From positions 24,816,571 to 24,880,570 of the forward strand of contig CM025855.1 of NCBI GenBank assembly GCA_003952965.2: a DNA stretch of 64,000 nucleotides, written 5' to 3'. Below, in pieces: positions 31,890 through 45,428 of this stretch. The position numbers were made by a program, and so were the translations under genes. The number at the start of each line of letters is the position of its first letter. The first letter of the stretch is position 1. The notes beneath the pieces were generated by a model. That model was not told the DNA's origin. It worked only from the letters and a program-made list of their open reading frames with translations, and searched no databases. The stretch is from Morella rubra. Its lineage: Eukaryota; Streptophyta; Magnoliopsida; Fagales; Myricaceae.

Positions 31890-34800
31890 TGTAGTTATTG
31901 CTAGGCAAATGATGATACTGCTTTTTGGATGCTGCCATATAAGAAGGTGATTTACAAACTAAGATAACCGTATGTTGTGAATGCTCTGCTTGGCATCTGG
32001 CGATTTTGTACTTCTTATTTTGATGTTTTTTTGTTTATGACTAACCTATTTGCCTGCATGACTGGTTTAGTTTTGACAAGACAAATTAGTCTTAGATTGT
32101 GGTTTTAATAGTAAATTTTATTCCTGATCGAAAATGACATGCTCTCTCTACATCCTTTTTTTGTTTCCTTCTAATTGTGAGTTCCTTACGTGATCATAAT
32201 ATGTTCGTCCAGTTTTCTGGTCTTAAATGACGTTCATATGTCCACTTGACAGCAATTTCATCCTTGCGCCTTTGAACTTGTTAACTTGAAGGAGTGGAAT
32301 TTGGCACGCTTGACTTGACTGTAGGAGGCATGGTGTGGCTGATAAGAGAGTATTTGCGGAAGACATTGAAATCTGTCATTCTTTTTTCGAAGTCACTACA
32401 TGCTTTAGTTGAAGCTGAGATGAGTAGAACTTCGGTATGGAATGGTAAGTATCTGAAGGTTTTATAAACTCAAATGAATCACAATCCATTGACTGATTAT
32501 CTATCTTGGTTTCGATAGTGTCTTGTCACTTGATGGTATTATGATGTATTTATCTTTCCTGCATCTTAAATTCTATGTTCTTGACTTAGTGTGTGTTAAC
32601 GAGGATACCTGGCTGACTGGATTACTTCGTTACCCACTTAACTGGTGATGAGATGATTGCTAGCTGATAGGCATTCACGTACATGGATTTAGGTTTGTAT
32701 GTTCAAATCTACCAATCTATCGGTCAAAGACCAGGGAATCCCACTGGTGAGGTATTCAATTGAGGTGGAATACAACGTGTTACATAATGAGCCATATCTG
32801 CTTGCAGAATCTGATATTAGTTAATGTGAATCAGTCAATATTGTTAGCAGAGTTGCACAATGGCAGCATCTCATGTTGTCAAGTCCTATGGCATCAATGA
32901 TGTGGAAGAGTAAGGAAATGATAATCTCAACCACCATCGAGGATGTCAGATAAAAGCCGAGGCCTGGGGAAGGGATTACAGATACATTCAAAAGCGACAG
33001 TATGGAGGCCACAAATCAGGATGGAATGGAGAGAGCAACGGTGACATTATGAATACAGATAATTCCAGCAAATAAATACATATAGCTTCTTGACAAGAGG
33101 AAAAAGTGGGATTGGAGCTTAATCAGGCACAACCTAGTTGGACCTTTAGGTGCCTTTGCCTCTTTATGTTAGGTGGGATCTAGTCTTGATTGATAAGTTC
33201 CGTCTATCCTCTGAAAGACATGTCTTCCGATATTATCTACCTAGTTTTCATCTTGTGCATGCCATTGTTGTGTCCCTTGGAATGATTTTTAGTTGCCTAA
33301 TGGTGAACCAAGTATACAGAAATGTTATTTTCGAATGAGATAGCTGTTGATGTGAATAATGATGATGCCATTGTTGTGTTTCTAAGTCATCGATGAATCC
33401 CGCTGTTCTCTCTCTCTTCCCTCCCTTCCCCTCCCCTCTCTCCCCTTTTCTATACTATCTTCATTTGATAGGCCCTGGCTTTTTGCCCTTATAGTACCTT
33501 ATGGGAGTCTGGAATGACATTCACTATAGAGGCTGATGATTCAGCTGTGAGAAGAAAGCCTGCATCTAAGCTGAAGCTAGATGGGGCAGGGTGCAGGGGA
33601 GAGACCTCCGCGGCCCAGCTGTGTGCATAAATGCAATGTACACTGTTTATTCCATCCTGAGGACTCTCGCCGTCGAGCTGTAGCTAATCAAAGTAGCTGC
33701 GCCCGCACGCCAATTCGTCCTTTTCTAGAAGCACAAACCGCAGCACTTTGGGATGGCTCTTGGAGGGAAAAGTAGGTTCCAGTCTGATCTAATTCTCCTA
33801 GTTCTTTAACACTTTTGCTTTTATGTGCCTAACAGACGAAACATAAAATGTTATTGAAGATTTCATATTGAGAATTTGAGATATATATTTGGAAAGAGAG
33901 TTTTTGAAAGGTTTAGATTGAAATGTTAAAATGTTATTGAAGATTTTAATGTTTTTATGTGAAAAAATGTCTGGATTATAAAATATTTTTGAAATAAAAA
34001 AAAAGTTTTCTAGATCATTAAACAAACATTTGCTTTATTTTTCGTTTGCAAGCTTTTCTGCAGTTTAAAAACTCGGAGCTGATTTTCAACCAAATTCCTT
34101 CGAATTCAAATTTGAACCCAAAATTGAAACCAAATCCTACCTAAATCTACTTTCCAAACACGACCTTATGATCTAAGACTACTGGAGAGTGGAGAGTGGA
34201 GAGTGGAGGATTAAGAAATATTGCATTGGATAGGAAATGAGTCAAAGAACACGATCAGTTTTAACTGATTGCACTAAGCGATACCAGTTGAGGTCGACGG
34301 AAGGAAGAGTGCCCCCGCACAATCAGTACTGTTACTGTACAACTTTGACGCTTATGGTCCCAAAAATCGAGGAGAATTACTACGAGGATATTGCAGTTAG
34401 TTTCGATATAGAATGCGCATGGTTACGCACGGGTCAGTCTTTTTTTTTTTTTTTTTTTTTTTCTAATTTGCGCACGGGTCAATCACTCGTTCGAAAAGCA
34501 GATATGGACTCCCGGACCCCATTATGCGAATCAAACCTGTGGGCCCAACAGTTTTTTCTGTGTTTGGATGGATAAAAAAAAATAGTTATGGACACTTTTT
34601 TGTTAGGAGGAATGTTGATTTTTTTTTTGTGAAAATTGGAGTTCGTAAAAAAAATATAAAAATTAGTGAATAAGTCATTGTATTTTTTTTTTAATTTGTT
34701 CCGTTTTTATGTTTGGTTGGGTAAACATATTTTTTGGTGAAATTTTTGTTGTTGAAGGTAATGTAATTTTATTGGTATGGGTGAAAAAATTATTTAAGTT

Positions 34801-36950
34801 TTTTAAAATTTTTTAGAGCTTGTAAAAAAGGTTGTAGTTTATAAAATAATAATAATAAAAAAAAGCAAAAAAATTGGTGAAAAAAAAAAAAAATTTTTTT
34901 TAAAAAAAAAAATCTGCCATTCAAACAGTCCGTCATATATTTTTCGCCCAACAGGCCAACAATAAAAAGTATGTTTAAATTTGGCCTCGTCAGCGCTTGG
35001 AATTTATTTCGGCATATATCAGTGTTCTTCTCAATTTCCATTGACCATATCTGCCCTTCAGATCTGCAGAATGGCTAACATATCCCTAGCTTGGAGACCA
35101 AGAAATTGGGGACCAATGAGCTTCCTTACATGAAAGTGTTCCGCTGACCATTTTTCACTCCTCCTTTTAGCCACTTTTTTTTTTTTTTTTTGGAGGGTCT
35201 TCCTTTTTGGTCACTAATCCCCTTCATCTTTTGCAGGAAGGAAGTCCTCCAGGCTCCAAGGCCAGTCAGAATTAAAATTGATAAATTAGGTGTGAAAGAT
35301 ATAACTTTGACAAAGATTAAAAAAAAAAAAAAAAAAAAAAAGAGTTTTATTTAGACCATGGTCCATGCATTAGCCTTTATTATGGAACTTGCATGGTTAC
35401 TTCCTTACCGATAGGAGAAGATGATCACCGGTACGAAAAAGAAAAAGATTAAAAAGGTTATTTTATTTCTCTAATGGTTCTATTTTTGTCGAGTTCTTAT
35501 TTTTTTTCTATTAATGTACTCAATTATCAAGGTACCGTTTGTTTCTCCAATATTTTAGGATATAAAAATTTTCAGCAAAACAAACACACTCTAAAATTTT
35601 TAACTTTTACACATACATACTTCACCTTTCACAAACTCAATAAATCTCAATAAAATAAAGATTCCTAAAATTTCGAGAATATTCTCAAAATTTTGATAAA
35701 CAAATCTGTGTCTACAGAAGAAGCAATGAATTATTAAAGCTTATCACAACTTAATAGCTAAGCCTAAGTGGTTGGAAAGCATTGATGTGACATTTTCCAA
35801 GTTAAAATAAATTATTTAATGTACTCCTCTATGTGTTATAGCCAATTATTTCTTCTTTTTTTTTTAATTAAAAAAAGCGTTTTTATTATTATTTTGGAGA
35901 GATCACTTACAAATGCTATTCAACTATGGTATTAACTATAAATCATAATGAAAAAATATGCTCACTTAGAGCATGGATTTCATTATTATTACTAATATAT
36001 ATATATACCTAAAAAGCGACTTTTACTCTTGGAATTCAATTTCAACCAACATAAAAAGGTTAATAGGGAGAGAATGGAAAGAGCAGACAGCTCAAAGTTT
36101 GGGGCAATTTCGTCATTGAGGATATCCGAAAACGAGTTAATTTTTTTTTTATAACCGGTATTAGAGGAGAGGAATAAGGACGGGTTGTTAGATATGTATA
36201 ACAGAAAAATCAAGAAAAAATCTTCCACATTTAATATCTATTGATACTTACCAAAAAAAAAAATATCTATTAAGTATTATTTATAAATTTACCTTTATAA
36301 GTAGTATATTAATCAACCGTAAAACTCTTCCTCCACGCGCCGCCTGAACGTAAAAAGCCTTCGTCAAGCACTCGAGCTTCGAGCGACAGATGTTCGTTGC
36401 TGGGCTGAACTGTATGGGTCCCACTGTCACTGTCGAGCGTGTTCTACACGCATCCTGAAAGAGTGTCAGGTTCATAATTTGGGAATAAGAAATTATGGAA
36501 AGATATTAAGTAAATGCTTTAAATAGTGTGTTTAGACTCGCAGTATATTATGCGTGTGTTTGGTTGCGTCGCCCTGCTCTCTGTGCGTTATAATATATAG
36601 CCACATATGTGAATATTTCTATTAGAGTCCCGCATATCGTCTCTTGCTCTTCAGCTTTAATGGCGTGAGAGACCGTACAGGGGAGTGTATGTCTACGGTG
36701 CCTCAGTAACCGTATGTTAAAATCCTTCAATCTTTGCATGCTTCACCAACTCCTCGCACAGAAGACCCAGAACTTAAATGAGATGAGTTTTATTGGAACG
36801 AAATGCGATTGAAGTTCTCTCCTACCGTCACAAACAAAACCGCATTCATTTCAATTTCTGATCAAAACCCAGATGATAAAATGTGGTAATCCCTTCTGGG
36901 TATTTATTATTTGCCTATGAATGAATATCTGGCGTGGGTTTTGTGATTCT
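31890..36950. other. Gene-poor region between the PPR and Pumilio genes
   Basis: No gene recognised. The first few hundred bases are probably PPR 3' UTR. From about 33.8 kb the sequence becomes AT-rich, with poly-T and poly-A runs (34441-34462, 35319-35341) and two probable GTTTGG-ended MITEs (about 34562-34930 and 35537-35704). A moderately GC-rich stretch at 36310-36460 and the sequence up to 37 kb likely include the Pumilio promoter and leader. Short open frames such as 33581-33775 show no domain. Confidence 0.5.
35537..35704. mobile_element. MITE of the GTTTGG/GTTTGT-ended family, copy 4
   Basis: Starts gtttgtttctccaatatttt and ends with tttgataaacaaat, its approximate inverted repeat, with an AT-rich interior carrying cctaaaatttcgagaatatt. 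Boundaries are approximate. Confidence 0.4.
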
Positions 36951-37084
36951 GGGGATTGAAGGGCTTGATTGGTTTGTCGTCTCATTCTCTGATACGCGTT
37001 TTTTGTGTTCTTTGGTTTTTATTGTTGTTTCTTGTTCTTGTTCCTGTTTGGATGATATTTGAAAGAGTTGAGATTGAAGAAAAC

Positions 37085-40000
37085 ATGAAGAACGATGAAG
37101 AGCTGGAAATGTTGTTAGATGAGATCCCTCATGCAACATCACGCAATATCCCTCATCATCATCATCTGCATCAACAACATAATGGTATCCATCGTGCCGG
37201 CCATGGTGATGGGTCATTTATAAGTCGGAGAACTCATGGCATGTATGGTGTGTATGATGATGACTCCACATATCGTTATAAGTACACATATGCCTGCTCT
37301 CCCGTTAGTGGGTTGTCTTTGCATTCAGATGGCTCTTCATCGACCTTGTGCTCTGGTGGGAATTCTCTCTCTGACAATGGATCGCCTACCCCGCCTCCAT
37401 TAGAAGAGCTTAAACCACATATGCCTTGTGGAAGTTCCCATTACTCAGATGGATTACGGTTGGATTCTAAAAGAGCTGATTCATCTGTTAGGATGAAGAC
37501 CAATGAGAGTTTGATTGATGAGCTGGGTCTGTGTAGAAATCTTAGTAAAGTGTACATTGCCAATGGAGAACAGAGTTTTTCAAATTTGAGAGATTTACCG
37601 GTAGACCGTGATAGGCTTCTCTATCGTGATTGTAACATAAGTGGGAGTAATCAAATCAAGACCGGGGGCTATACGAATGTCAGGAGAGGACCTTCTGATT
37701 ATATGGGTTTTCGATACCCTGTTCCATTAGGTGCTTCAAGTTTTGATGGCCAGATGAGTGCGCCGTTGTTAGGACTGCAGCAGGAGTGTGAAACGGGGAA
37801 TTCTTTGGGATCAAGATTTTCCCCCATGCAGCCTGATGAATTTTTTCCTCAATTTAATTACAGTAATGGCTCGATGAATTTTCCGAGGCAGAGAACAACG
37901 GAGCAGACGGATAAGCTTTACATTAGAGGGAGTCCGTTCCACGGGCTACCAGTGGCTGAGTCTCTATTCCATGCAAGACAAGACGGAAGGAATGTGAATG
38001 AAGAGAGAGAGGCGCTTAAGCTGCCCAATTCTCCTCGATTGACTGACCCAAGGCCTCATTTGAGTGTTGAAAACACTCTGTGTTTTGGCCTGTCGTTGTC
38101 CAGTGGGAGGACCGTGACACCTTCAAACTTTAGCATCCCACAAGCAGGTCTCGAGTCTCTTACTTGTGAGGAGAGCTTAATTATTCAGGGTGAGGCTTTC
38201 AATCATGCTGTCAACAAGGGATTCGATTATTCCAGGGGTCAGAGTAAGGGTGTCTGGCATGACATTGGTGTCGGTAAGCCTCTAGGAAGGTCACATCTAG
38301 ATAGCCGGCATCAAAACACAGGAATTTGTGACAATTCTCAAAATACTAGAATATACAGCCCACAGTCTCGACTACCTAACTATACCTCCTTGGCAGAAGC
38401 TCAAGGGTTCATATATTTACTAGCAAAGGATCAGCATGGTTGTCGATTTTTACAGAGGATTTTTGAAGGGGGCGCTCCAAAAGATGTTCAAATAGTATTT
38501 AACGAGATAATTGACCATGTAGCAGAGCTTATGGTGAATCCATTTGGAAATTACCTTATGCAGAAGTTGTTGGATGTGTGTAATGAAGGACAGAGAAAGC
38601 AGATCCTGCTGAGGGCAACTGCAGAACCAGGGCAGCTTGTCAGAATCTCTTTAAGCCCTCATGGGTAGGTCATAAGCAATAAAATATTTTCATATGACTA
38701 GGTTTCTGTCTATTTTAACAAATAACAGTCCTTTACTTTCTATCAGCACTCGCGTGGTACAGAAGCTGATTGAAACTCTAAGAACCAGGCATGAGATTTT
38801 ACTGGTTACAGAAGCCCTCGAACCAGGGTTTCTTCCTCTCATCAAGGACCTGAATGGAAATCATGTGATCCAGCGTTGTCTGCAATGCCTTAGCATTGAA
38901 TATAACAAGGTGAAGGGTTCAAGGTTCTTAAGTTGTTAAGAGTTTACACGATTATGATCCCAAATATGTGTTTTTGGAATCAATTTCGTGATATGCTTAG
39001 CATGCCTGGATGCTCATATCTATGTAGAAGCATAGGTTGTTTTCTGATCACTAACCGCTGCACACATCTTTCAACCTGTTAATCTTTGCTTTTCATAATT
39101 CTGATTTCTCTTTTCCCCTTGGAAACATTCAATTTTGTTATATCAATTTGGCTGAGATACATGCAACATCTGTTGATTGTGTTCTTGTGATATTTTTATG
39201 ATACAATTGTTATAAAAACTTATTGAGATTCGACATCATTGAATCTATTCCGTCACATTCTGTGGTGATATTCAAATTTTTGGTCTCAGAATGGATGCAT
39301 TCAATGTTCTGTCTGCATTTCATGATAACTTATTCTTGTAAATTCTATTTGCTTTCTGATGATGGATGGTTGATGGAAAACCCTTTTTCAAATGTTTTAA
39401 GCTTTGGTGTTCATTCGTCTTCCGGATCTTGAGAAAAATTTGTAGATAAAATTACTATTCGACTTAATATATATTTGAGTTATGTGGACATTGGGGCTAG
39501 TTTCTCATTATGTCGGAAGTGACTATTGTTTGTCTGATAATATGTAAAATTTATAACTGCAAGCAGGACAATCACTGCTTTCCCTGTCAACTATACCATT
39601 AGCTTAAAATGTTGTCTGTAGATAAAAGAACAAGTGATCACTGATTGCTATGGAGGTGCACTTATTTGTTTGATAACTTACTGAGATAACCTGAAAAGAG
39701 CCAGGCATGTGAGCTTCTGTAAGGGTTGCAAACATCTAGAAGACTCTGAGTTAGGTTCTAATAATTTTGTTTCTGGTTACCCTTTTGGTCATCTATAATA
39801 TAGCAAACACAAAATGTAAATCTCTGAGATGCTTTGGAAGATGTAGCTAGTCATAGCATAGCTCACAGACAAGATCTAGAGCCGAGCTTGTCAGCACACA
39901 TCGAAGCAGAGGGGATGTAAACCAAAGAGCAAAGATACTGAATTAAATAAAACTTGCGAGCCTGTAGATGGTTCTTCAATGCAGAGAATTTTTGGAAGGA

Positions 40001-43000
40001 TCCCTACCTAGGATACATTTCAAGCATTTGCCAACAACAGGAGAAGATGGAGATGCTAATTTAGCCATTGTAACCAAGGAGGTCCCGAGGGGACCAACTA
40101 TTATAGTAGAATGAGTTTATCTGTAATCTCCAAGTACTTTCTATCTCTCTGAACATACTTGTTCAGGAAGGGATTTTAACAGTCTGTTTCAAGAAAACAC
40201 AATTTGTTTCAAGGAAAACAAGAATAGGCATTTTCACTTTTTAGTTAGTTTGACCCGAAATTGGAATAGATGCTGCCATTTTATGTTGAGAACACAAAAA
40301 AAAAGTTTTCATTTAATTTCTGGCAATCAACAATCTGGTAATTGGCCTTATGATATCTGGTATAAGTGTTATTGCCTTCTGGGGGGTCATATGCACGTAG
40401 TTTAAATTTTGTGTTTGGATGCCAAATATTTGGCCTAATAAAATAACTGTAAAACAATTTCTCCCTCCCCATCAAATAATCTCTTTTTATCATAATAAAT
40501 ATAAAAAATTTCTCAAATCATCTCTCTCTTCACCTTTTTTCACCAATTCTCATAAACTAAAATTTTTAAACTCCCAAAATTTTAGCATCCAAACAGCATT
40601 CCACATCGATGCATGATGAATTTTTTAGTTGAAAATCTCAAGATGCTTCTTTAACATGTAGTCATGGAACTTCTGTTGACTTTAGTCTTCCTCTAAGAAG
40701 TAGACTAATACTTGATTGTGGGAATAAGAGTATCAACATAGAATGATAAAGAGCTTGTAACAATGTAAAATTGGAGTTGACAATTCAACAACAGCTTAAG
40801 AGCAACTGCATTGAAAGAGTCAGCAAACAAAATGCAATCCTCTTGTCGCCTCAAGATTGAGGCATCTGTTCTAGCTAAATTGGTGTTTCAACTGATGACA
40901 AAGGCCTGAAGGGGGGGGGGCTTCATTTATTATTTGGTGAGAAACAAAAATGCCTCTTAGATGGAAATAAGACGTGCTAATTAAGGTTTGTATTTACATG
41001 TACCCCCTACCCTCTCCTTGCGGCTGTTTGCTTCCAGTAATATAGAAGGGGGGAGAACTTTCAATAATCTTCTGCATCATGACATTGTTTGCAATATTTG
41101 AATTTTCTTAAGGTGACTTCCACTTCACATATAGTTTACACTTTTCTTTCATAACTATACTTGGCAGTTTATATTTGTTGCTGGTGCGAAGTACTGTGTT
41201 GACATTGCAACCCATCAACATGGATGTTGTGTTTTGCAAAGATGCATAAGTCATTCAGTTGGGGAGCATCAAGAAAACTTGGTCGCAGAAATATCTGCCA
41301 ATGGACTTCTGCTTGCTCAAGATGCGTATGGGTAATGAATAGAAAACACGTTGCTTGATGTCGTTTTTAAGAATGAGCACATTGGAAATACTTACTATAT
41401 TCTGACATCAATGAATCGAAGGCTAAATTCTTGTTTAAGTTTTTCCCAGTACATAAATTTTTTTCCATGGTGAACAATCTTGAAGTTCAGGATAGTTTGA
41501 TGAATCTAAGATGGTTATGCTCTCCTTTGAATTGGGAAGGTCATAGACATACTCATTAGATAAGATCTGTTTCAGTTTCAGTCCTTGGACTTAAGAGCAA
41601 CTGCATATGGCCCATTCCTCCTGAGCTAATGGTGATGAATTTAGTTTTCATATAATTACTTAAAGTGTCTAATCAGTAAATTATTTTGTGCCATAAATCC
41701 TTTAAGACCTCTGTTCTGAACTCTATTTGTTTGTAATCATCGTCATCACCATCTTGTGGGTATCGTTGTAAGAAAATGGCCTATGACGATACAAATGTAT
41801 CTGAAAACGATTCTTTTCGTTATGAGGTCCATTAGTGTTGATTGAACCTCTCTTTATGGAGATGCATATTGGAGATCGTACAGCTATAAAGGTTAATGCT
41901 CTGAGCTCCAGCTTCATAACTTGGCTTATAACACCTCTTACCTGGTACCCCTCTGTGTTGTCTGCAAGTAAACTCAGCTTGGGTGATAAATTGGTTTATT
42001 GGCTGCATTTTGTTGATGGATCTTTTCTACTAGTGGCCTTCCTTGGAAGCAGAATCATGTTTAGAGAGAGAACCTTGAGCTCCTAAAACCTAGTTGAAAA
42101 GCAGACAAAAATGTTGCATTTAAGGGTTTTTCATTTGTATCTCATACCGGGATAACTTTCTCAGTTGCTTTTCTGTAAAATGAACCCATGCGACATATTG
42201 TTCAAACTCTTGAAAGTTTTGATGCTTTTTTTTTTTTGGTTGATCCTTTCTTCTTAGTGCCTTTTTGTGTTTCTTTGTCTGGGCAGAAATTATGTTGTTC
42301 AGTTTATCTTGGAGTTGAGAATCCCTTCTGCCACCTCAAAGTTGGCCTCTCAATTTGAAGGGAACTATGTGGACCTCTCAACGCAGAAGTTCAGCAGCCA
42401 TGTGGTTGAAAAATGTCTTGATGTGTTTAATGGTGAAGGCCGATCAAGAATCATTGATGAACTGCTATCTGTGTCTCACTTCGAACAGTTGCTTCAACAT
42501 CCACATGCGAATTACGTTGTTCAAACAGCTCTTCGAGTTTCTGAGGTATGGGATTCCAACTCCCACTTTTTAACTCTATGGGATCACCTCTGTTTCTTCT
42601 CAGGGGTCCTCTTTCATCAAACCTGAAATGCAGGTTCTTACAGCACAGTACAAACACTTGGGAAATCCAACTAAGAGTGATGGCAGGAAGAAAGTTAACA
42701 GATATTAATAGGTTGTCATGGAACAAATCTAGCTACTTTTATCTGAAAGGGAAAAAGAAAAGTCAATTAACTTGTTAAAAAAGGTCAACATATTAGTTTC
42801 TATATGCTTATGCGATCTATTTTTTTTTATCCAAAAAAATTGTACATACTCACGTATGAATACTAGTCCTTGTTGATCAGAAGAGTTGTGCTTCTGGAAG
42901 TGTTAATGCCCATATCTAAGGATTTGGTCATTTAATCTTTTACTAAGGTCTCGGTTTTTTGTCTGAACCAGGGTCACATCCACAATTTATTGGTTGAAGA

Positions 43001-43079
43001 AATTGAGTCCCACAAAGCAAGTTCACGCAACAGCCCATATTCTAAGAGGATCTTCTCTCAGAAGCTTTTAAAGAAGTGA
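37085..43079 (+). CDS. Pumilio (PUF) RNA-binding protein
   Basis: Cytoplasmic-type PUF repressor. Five exons in phase: 37085-38664, 38747-38909, 41168-41331, 42287-42545 and 42972-43079, 757 residues. The start MKNDEELEMLLDEIPHATS is chosen by its position before the conserved-looking ELEMLLDEIPHATS; an upstream in-frame ATG at 37052 is possible. The N-terminal half is low-complexity (HHHHLHQQH; Ser/Gly-rich). Eight PUF repeats fill the C-terminus. The base-contact triplets read CR..Q, NY..Q, TR..Q, NH..Q, CC..Q, NY..Q, SH..E and NY..Q for repeats 1-8, close to the canonical code. The arrangement resembles the Arabidopsis APUM7-12 group. Intron 2 is 2.26 kb and contains a MITE. The protein ends KRIFSQKLLKK. 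Confidence 0.93.
40413..40594. mobile_element. MITE of the GTTTGG-ended family, copy 3, in Pumilio intron 2
   Basis: Left end gtttggatgccaaatatttg; reverse complement of the right end gtttggatgctaaaattttg. The termini match over about 20 bp. The interior is AT-rich with ctcatctct-like text. No clear target-site duplication. Confidence 0.6.
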
Positions 43080-44480
43080 TGTACATTCTCCTCTAATCCT
43101 TTTGGATTAGTGTTGTGTTCTACGCCATTGCTAGTATGTGAAATGTTCTACTAACTCCGCAAGCTATCTGTAGAAAATCTTACCTCTTGTTGCTGGTAAC
43201 CTGACAGAGTTGGTCTTCTCTTTACTGAACAAAATCCTCCATGTGCTCGACTGACTGAGGAAGAGAAAGCAATTTAATCTCGGACATTAATGTATCTGTC
43301 TGTTGTGCTGTTTATCTATGTTTTGGATATTAGCTTTCTTCTCTCTCTTTTTTATTTTTTTTGAGAATTTTCTTGTATTTGAATGTACAGTTTAAAATGT
43401 TAGGATTCGGTTGCTGTTGATGTACAAATTTGATGTGGATGCCTTATCCAATAATTTTCCTATAGCATTGTATATGCATGTGAATGCATGACACTTAAAA
43501 AATACGTCCAGTTTTCCTGGTTGTAGTGAAGTCAACCCAGTTTCTCTTTTTGCTATCTGGTTGTAGTGAATGCATGCCGTGGAAATGTTGGCGATACTCG
43601 AGTGCAATTGGAAGGTCTTATATATATACGCGCCCACTCTTTTTCTGGGCAATTGAATGGTGTTCGATGGGAGTGTGAAGCTTCCGCCATGCCTATTCGA
43701 TGACGATCCTCTGGTTGTAGTGAAGTTAACAGATATTTCATAAAAAATCTTAAAATTCATCTTAATACAACAGATCACTTTGTCCAATTTTGCTAGAGTG
43801 ATTTAACTGAATTTTGTTTTCATCCAATCACAACTCACCATGTATCAATTTTTTTTCAAAAAAAAAAATTATTTTGTGATTGGGTAAAAATAAATTTTAT
43901 TAAATCTAACGAGTTAGGCTGAGTGATCTATTATACTAACAGTTTAAGTTAGTGAGTTTTAAGATTTTTTTTAAAAAAATAATTTTAAAACCGTATCAAA
44001 ACCCAATTAGTAAATATACATTTTTTCTATTTTTTAAAATGGTGGCTACTGCTTATACCGATTTGGCTACAGATTTGGGAAAAGGCTTGAGAAGTTTTGA
44101 AGTTCCTGGCCAATGTCATTTTTAATTTTGTCACATGAGAAAAAAATTGAAATCATGCGGCTGAAAAGATTAAGAACATTTCAACCAAAAATAACGATGC
44201 TCGAGATCATTTCGTATACTTAATTTTTTAAATAAACAAGCTGAATTTAAACATTAATTTACATTCAATTATTAAAAAAATCAAACTCGCTAAATTGAGC
44301 TCGATAACTCGTGAAGAAAGCTCACACAAACTCGAGTCCGCTCGGTTGCATTCCTAAACACAAAAATTACATAATGGTGCGTTCGTAAATTCTTTGAGTA
44401 TGCAGAATATTTTGGTAACTGGGGGGTCGCAGATCGGGGCGCCTTTTGCAATCAGGAACTGTCATTGATCAGGCTCATTT
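43080..44480. other. Intergenic region between Pumilio and TBCA
   Basis: Begins with the Pumilio 3' UTR. The motif ctggttgtagtgaa occurs three times between 43510 and 43725. From 43750 the sequence is AT-rich with no recognisable gene. The GC content rises again near 44430, where TBCA transcription probably begins. Confidence 0.5.
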
Positions 44481-44585
44481 GTGCGTGCAGTGGGGGCGTG
44501 AATTGAGCGAGCGGTGTTGCCACACCTATACCTCGCAGCATTTATACACATATCATTTGGGCTCAGATCTTTCACTGGCTGGAAG

Positions 44586-44590
44586 GTATG

Positions 44591-44622
<32 letters not shown>

Positions 44623-45421
44623 TTGCCCCCTAAACCTTCCCTTGTTTACTGCGAAATTGTGAAGAACAAATACAATAAAGTAAATGGAGGTTGGAGGGCA
44701 TTTATCCATACATTTCTTTCCATTTCTTTTTCTTTCTGGTGGAAAGAGACATGTTGGTTTGCTTGAAATTTTGACAGTGTTGAAGCATTTGGTGGAAGAA
44801 AGCATAAGACTTGCATATTCACAATAGCGTTTTCCGCATGTGGGCTTTGTTGTCTTTGAAATCGAAGAAAACCCATTACGTATAAACCGGAAAAGTAAAT
44901 GTAACCACCAGTGTGGTTGCTTAATATCTAAGCTCTAAGAAAGGTTTCTTTCCTTTTGCAATGATTATTTGATCATTACTCCATATGGGGCTCATAGTTT
45001 GATGGTAATGTTGTTTATTCTTGGTTGTGTAGTTCATAGTTATTCATCACTACCTCAAAATAGCGAAGAAAGGTGGGCCTCAAATTGAACTTAATATAGG
45101 AAGTTACATGGATAACTATTCTCTCTCCTTTTTTGTCGTTTTATGTGCCACAATTCCAATATAGTATTGGGAAACCCAACAAGCAAAAAAGCCAGTGATT
45201 TTGGGATCGAGTCTGTAATAGTAGAGTCCTTGGTCAATTTTGTTGCGGGAAGCAAGTGAATTATACTTCTGGCTTATGATAGGATGTAAATTATCTTCAA
45301 TAAGTTGATCTTGTCAGGTGAATTGCTTTTAGTTGAAACGTATTCTATTTGGAAATGGAACGAATAATATAAAGCAGCCTTTGCCTATGGACAAATTCAT
45401 GGAGAAATTCTTCCTTTGCTA
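44586..45421 (+). other. Probable 5'-UTR intron of TBCA
   Basis: A donor (ggaag then GTATGC) at about 44587 is followed at once by a (CT)n run at 44591-44620, and an acceptor (tttgctag) ends at 45421, eight bases upstream of the TBCA start codon. The GC-rich sequence from about 44430 would be the leader exon. Leader introns are common in plant housekeeping genes; no transcript confirms this one. Confidence 0.5.
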
Positions 45422-45428
45422 GGTTCTT

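Noticed and set aside
33581-33775. Open frame of 64 codons with several cysteines
   Set aside because: No recognisable domain, no supporting exon structure, and cysteine spacing that fits no known finger.
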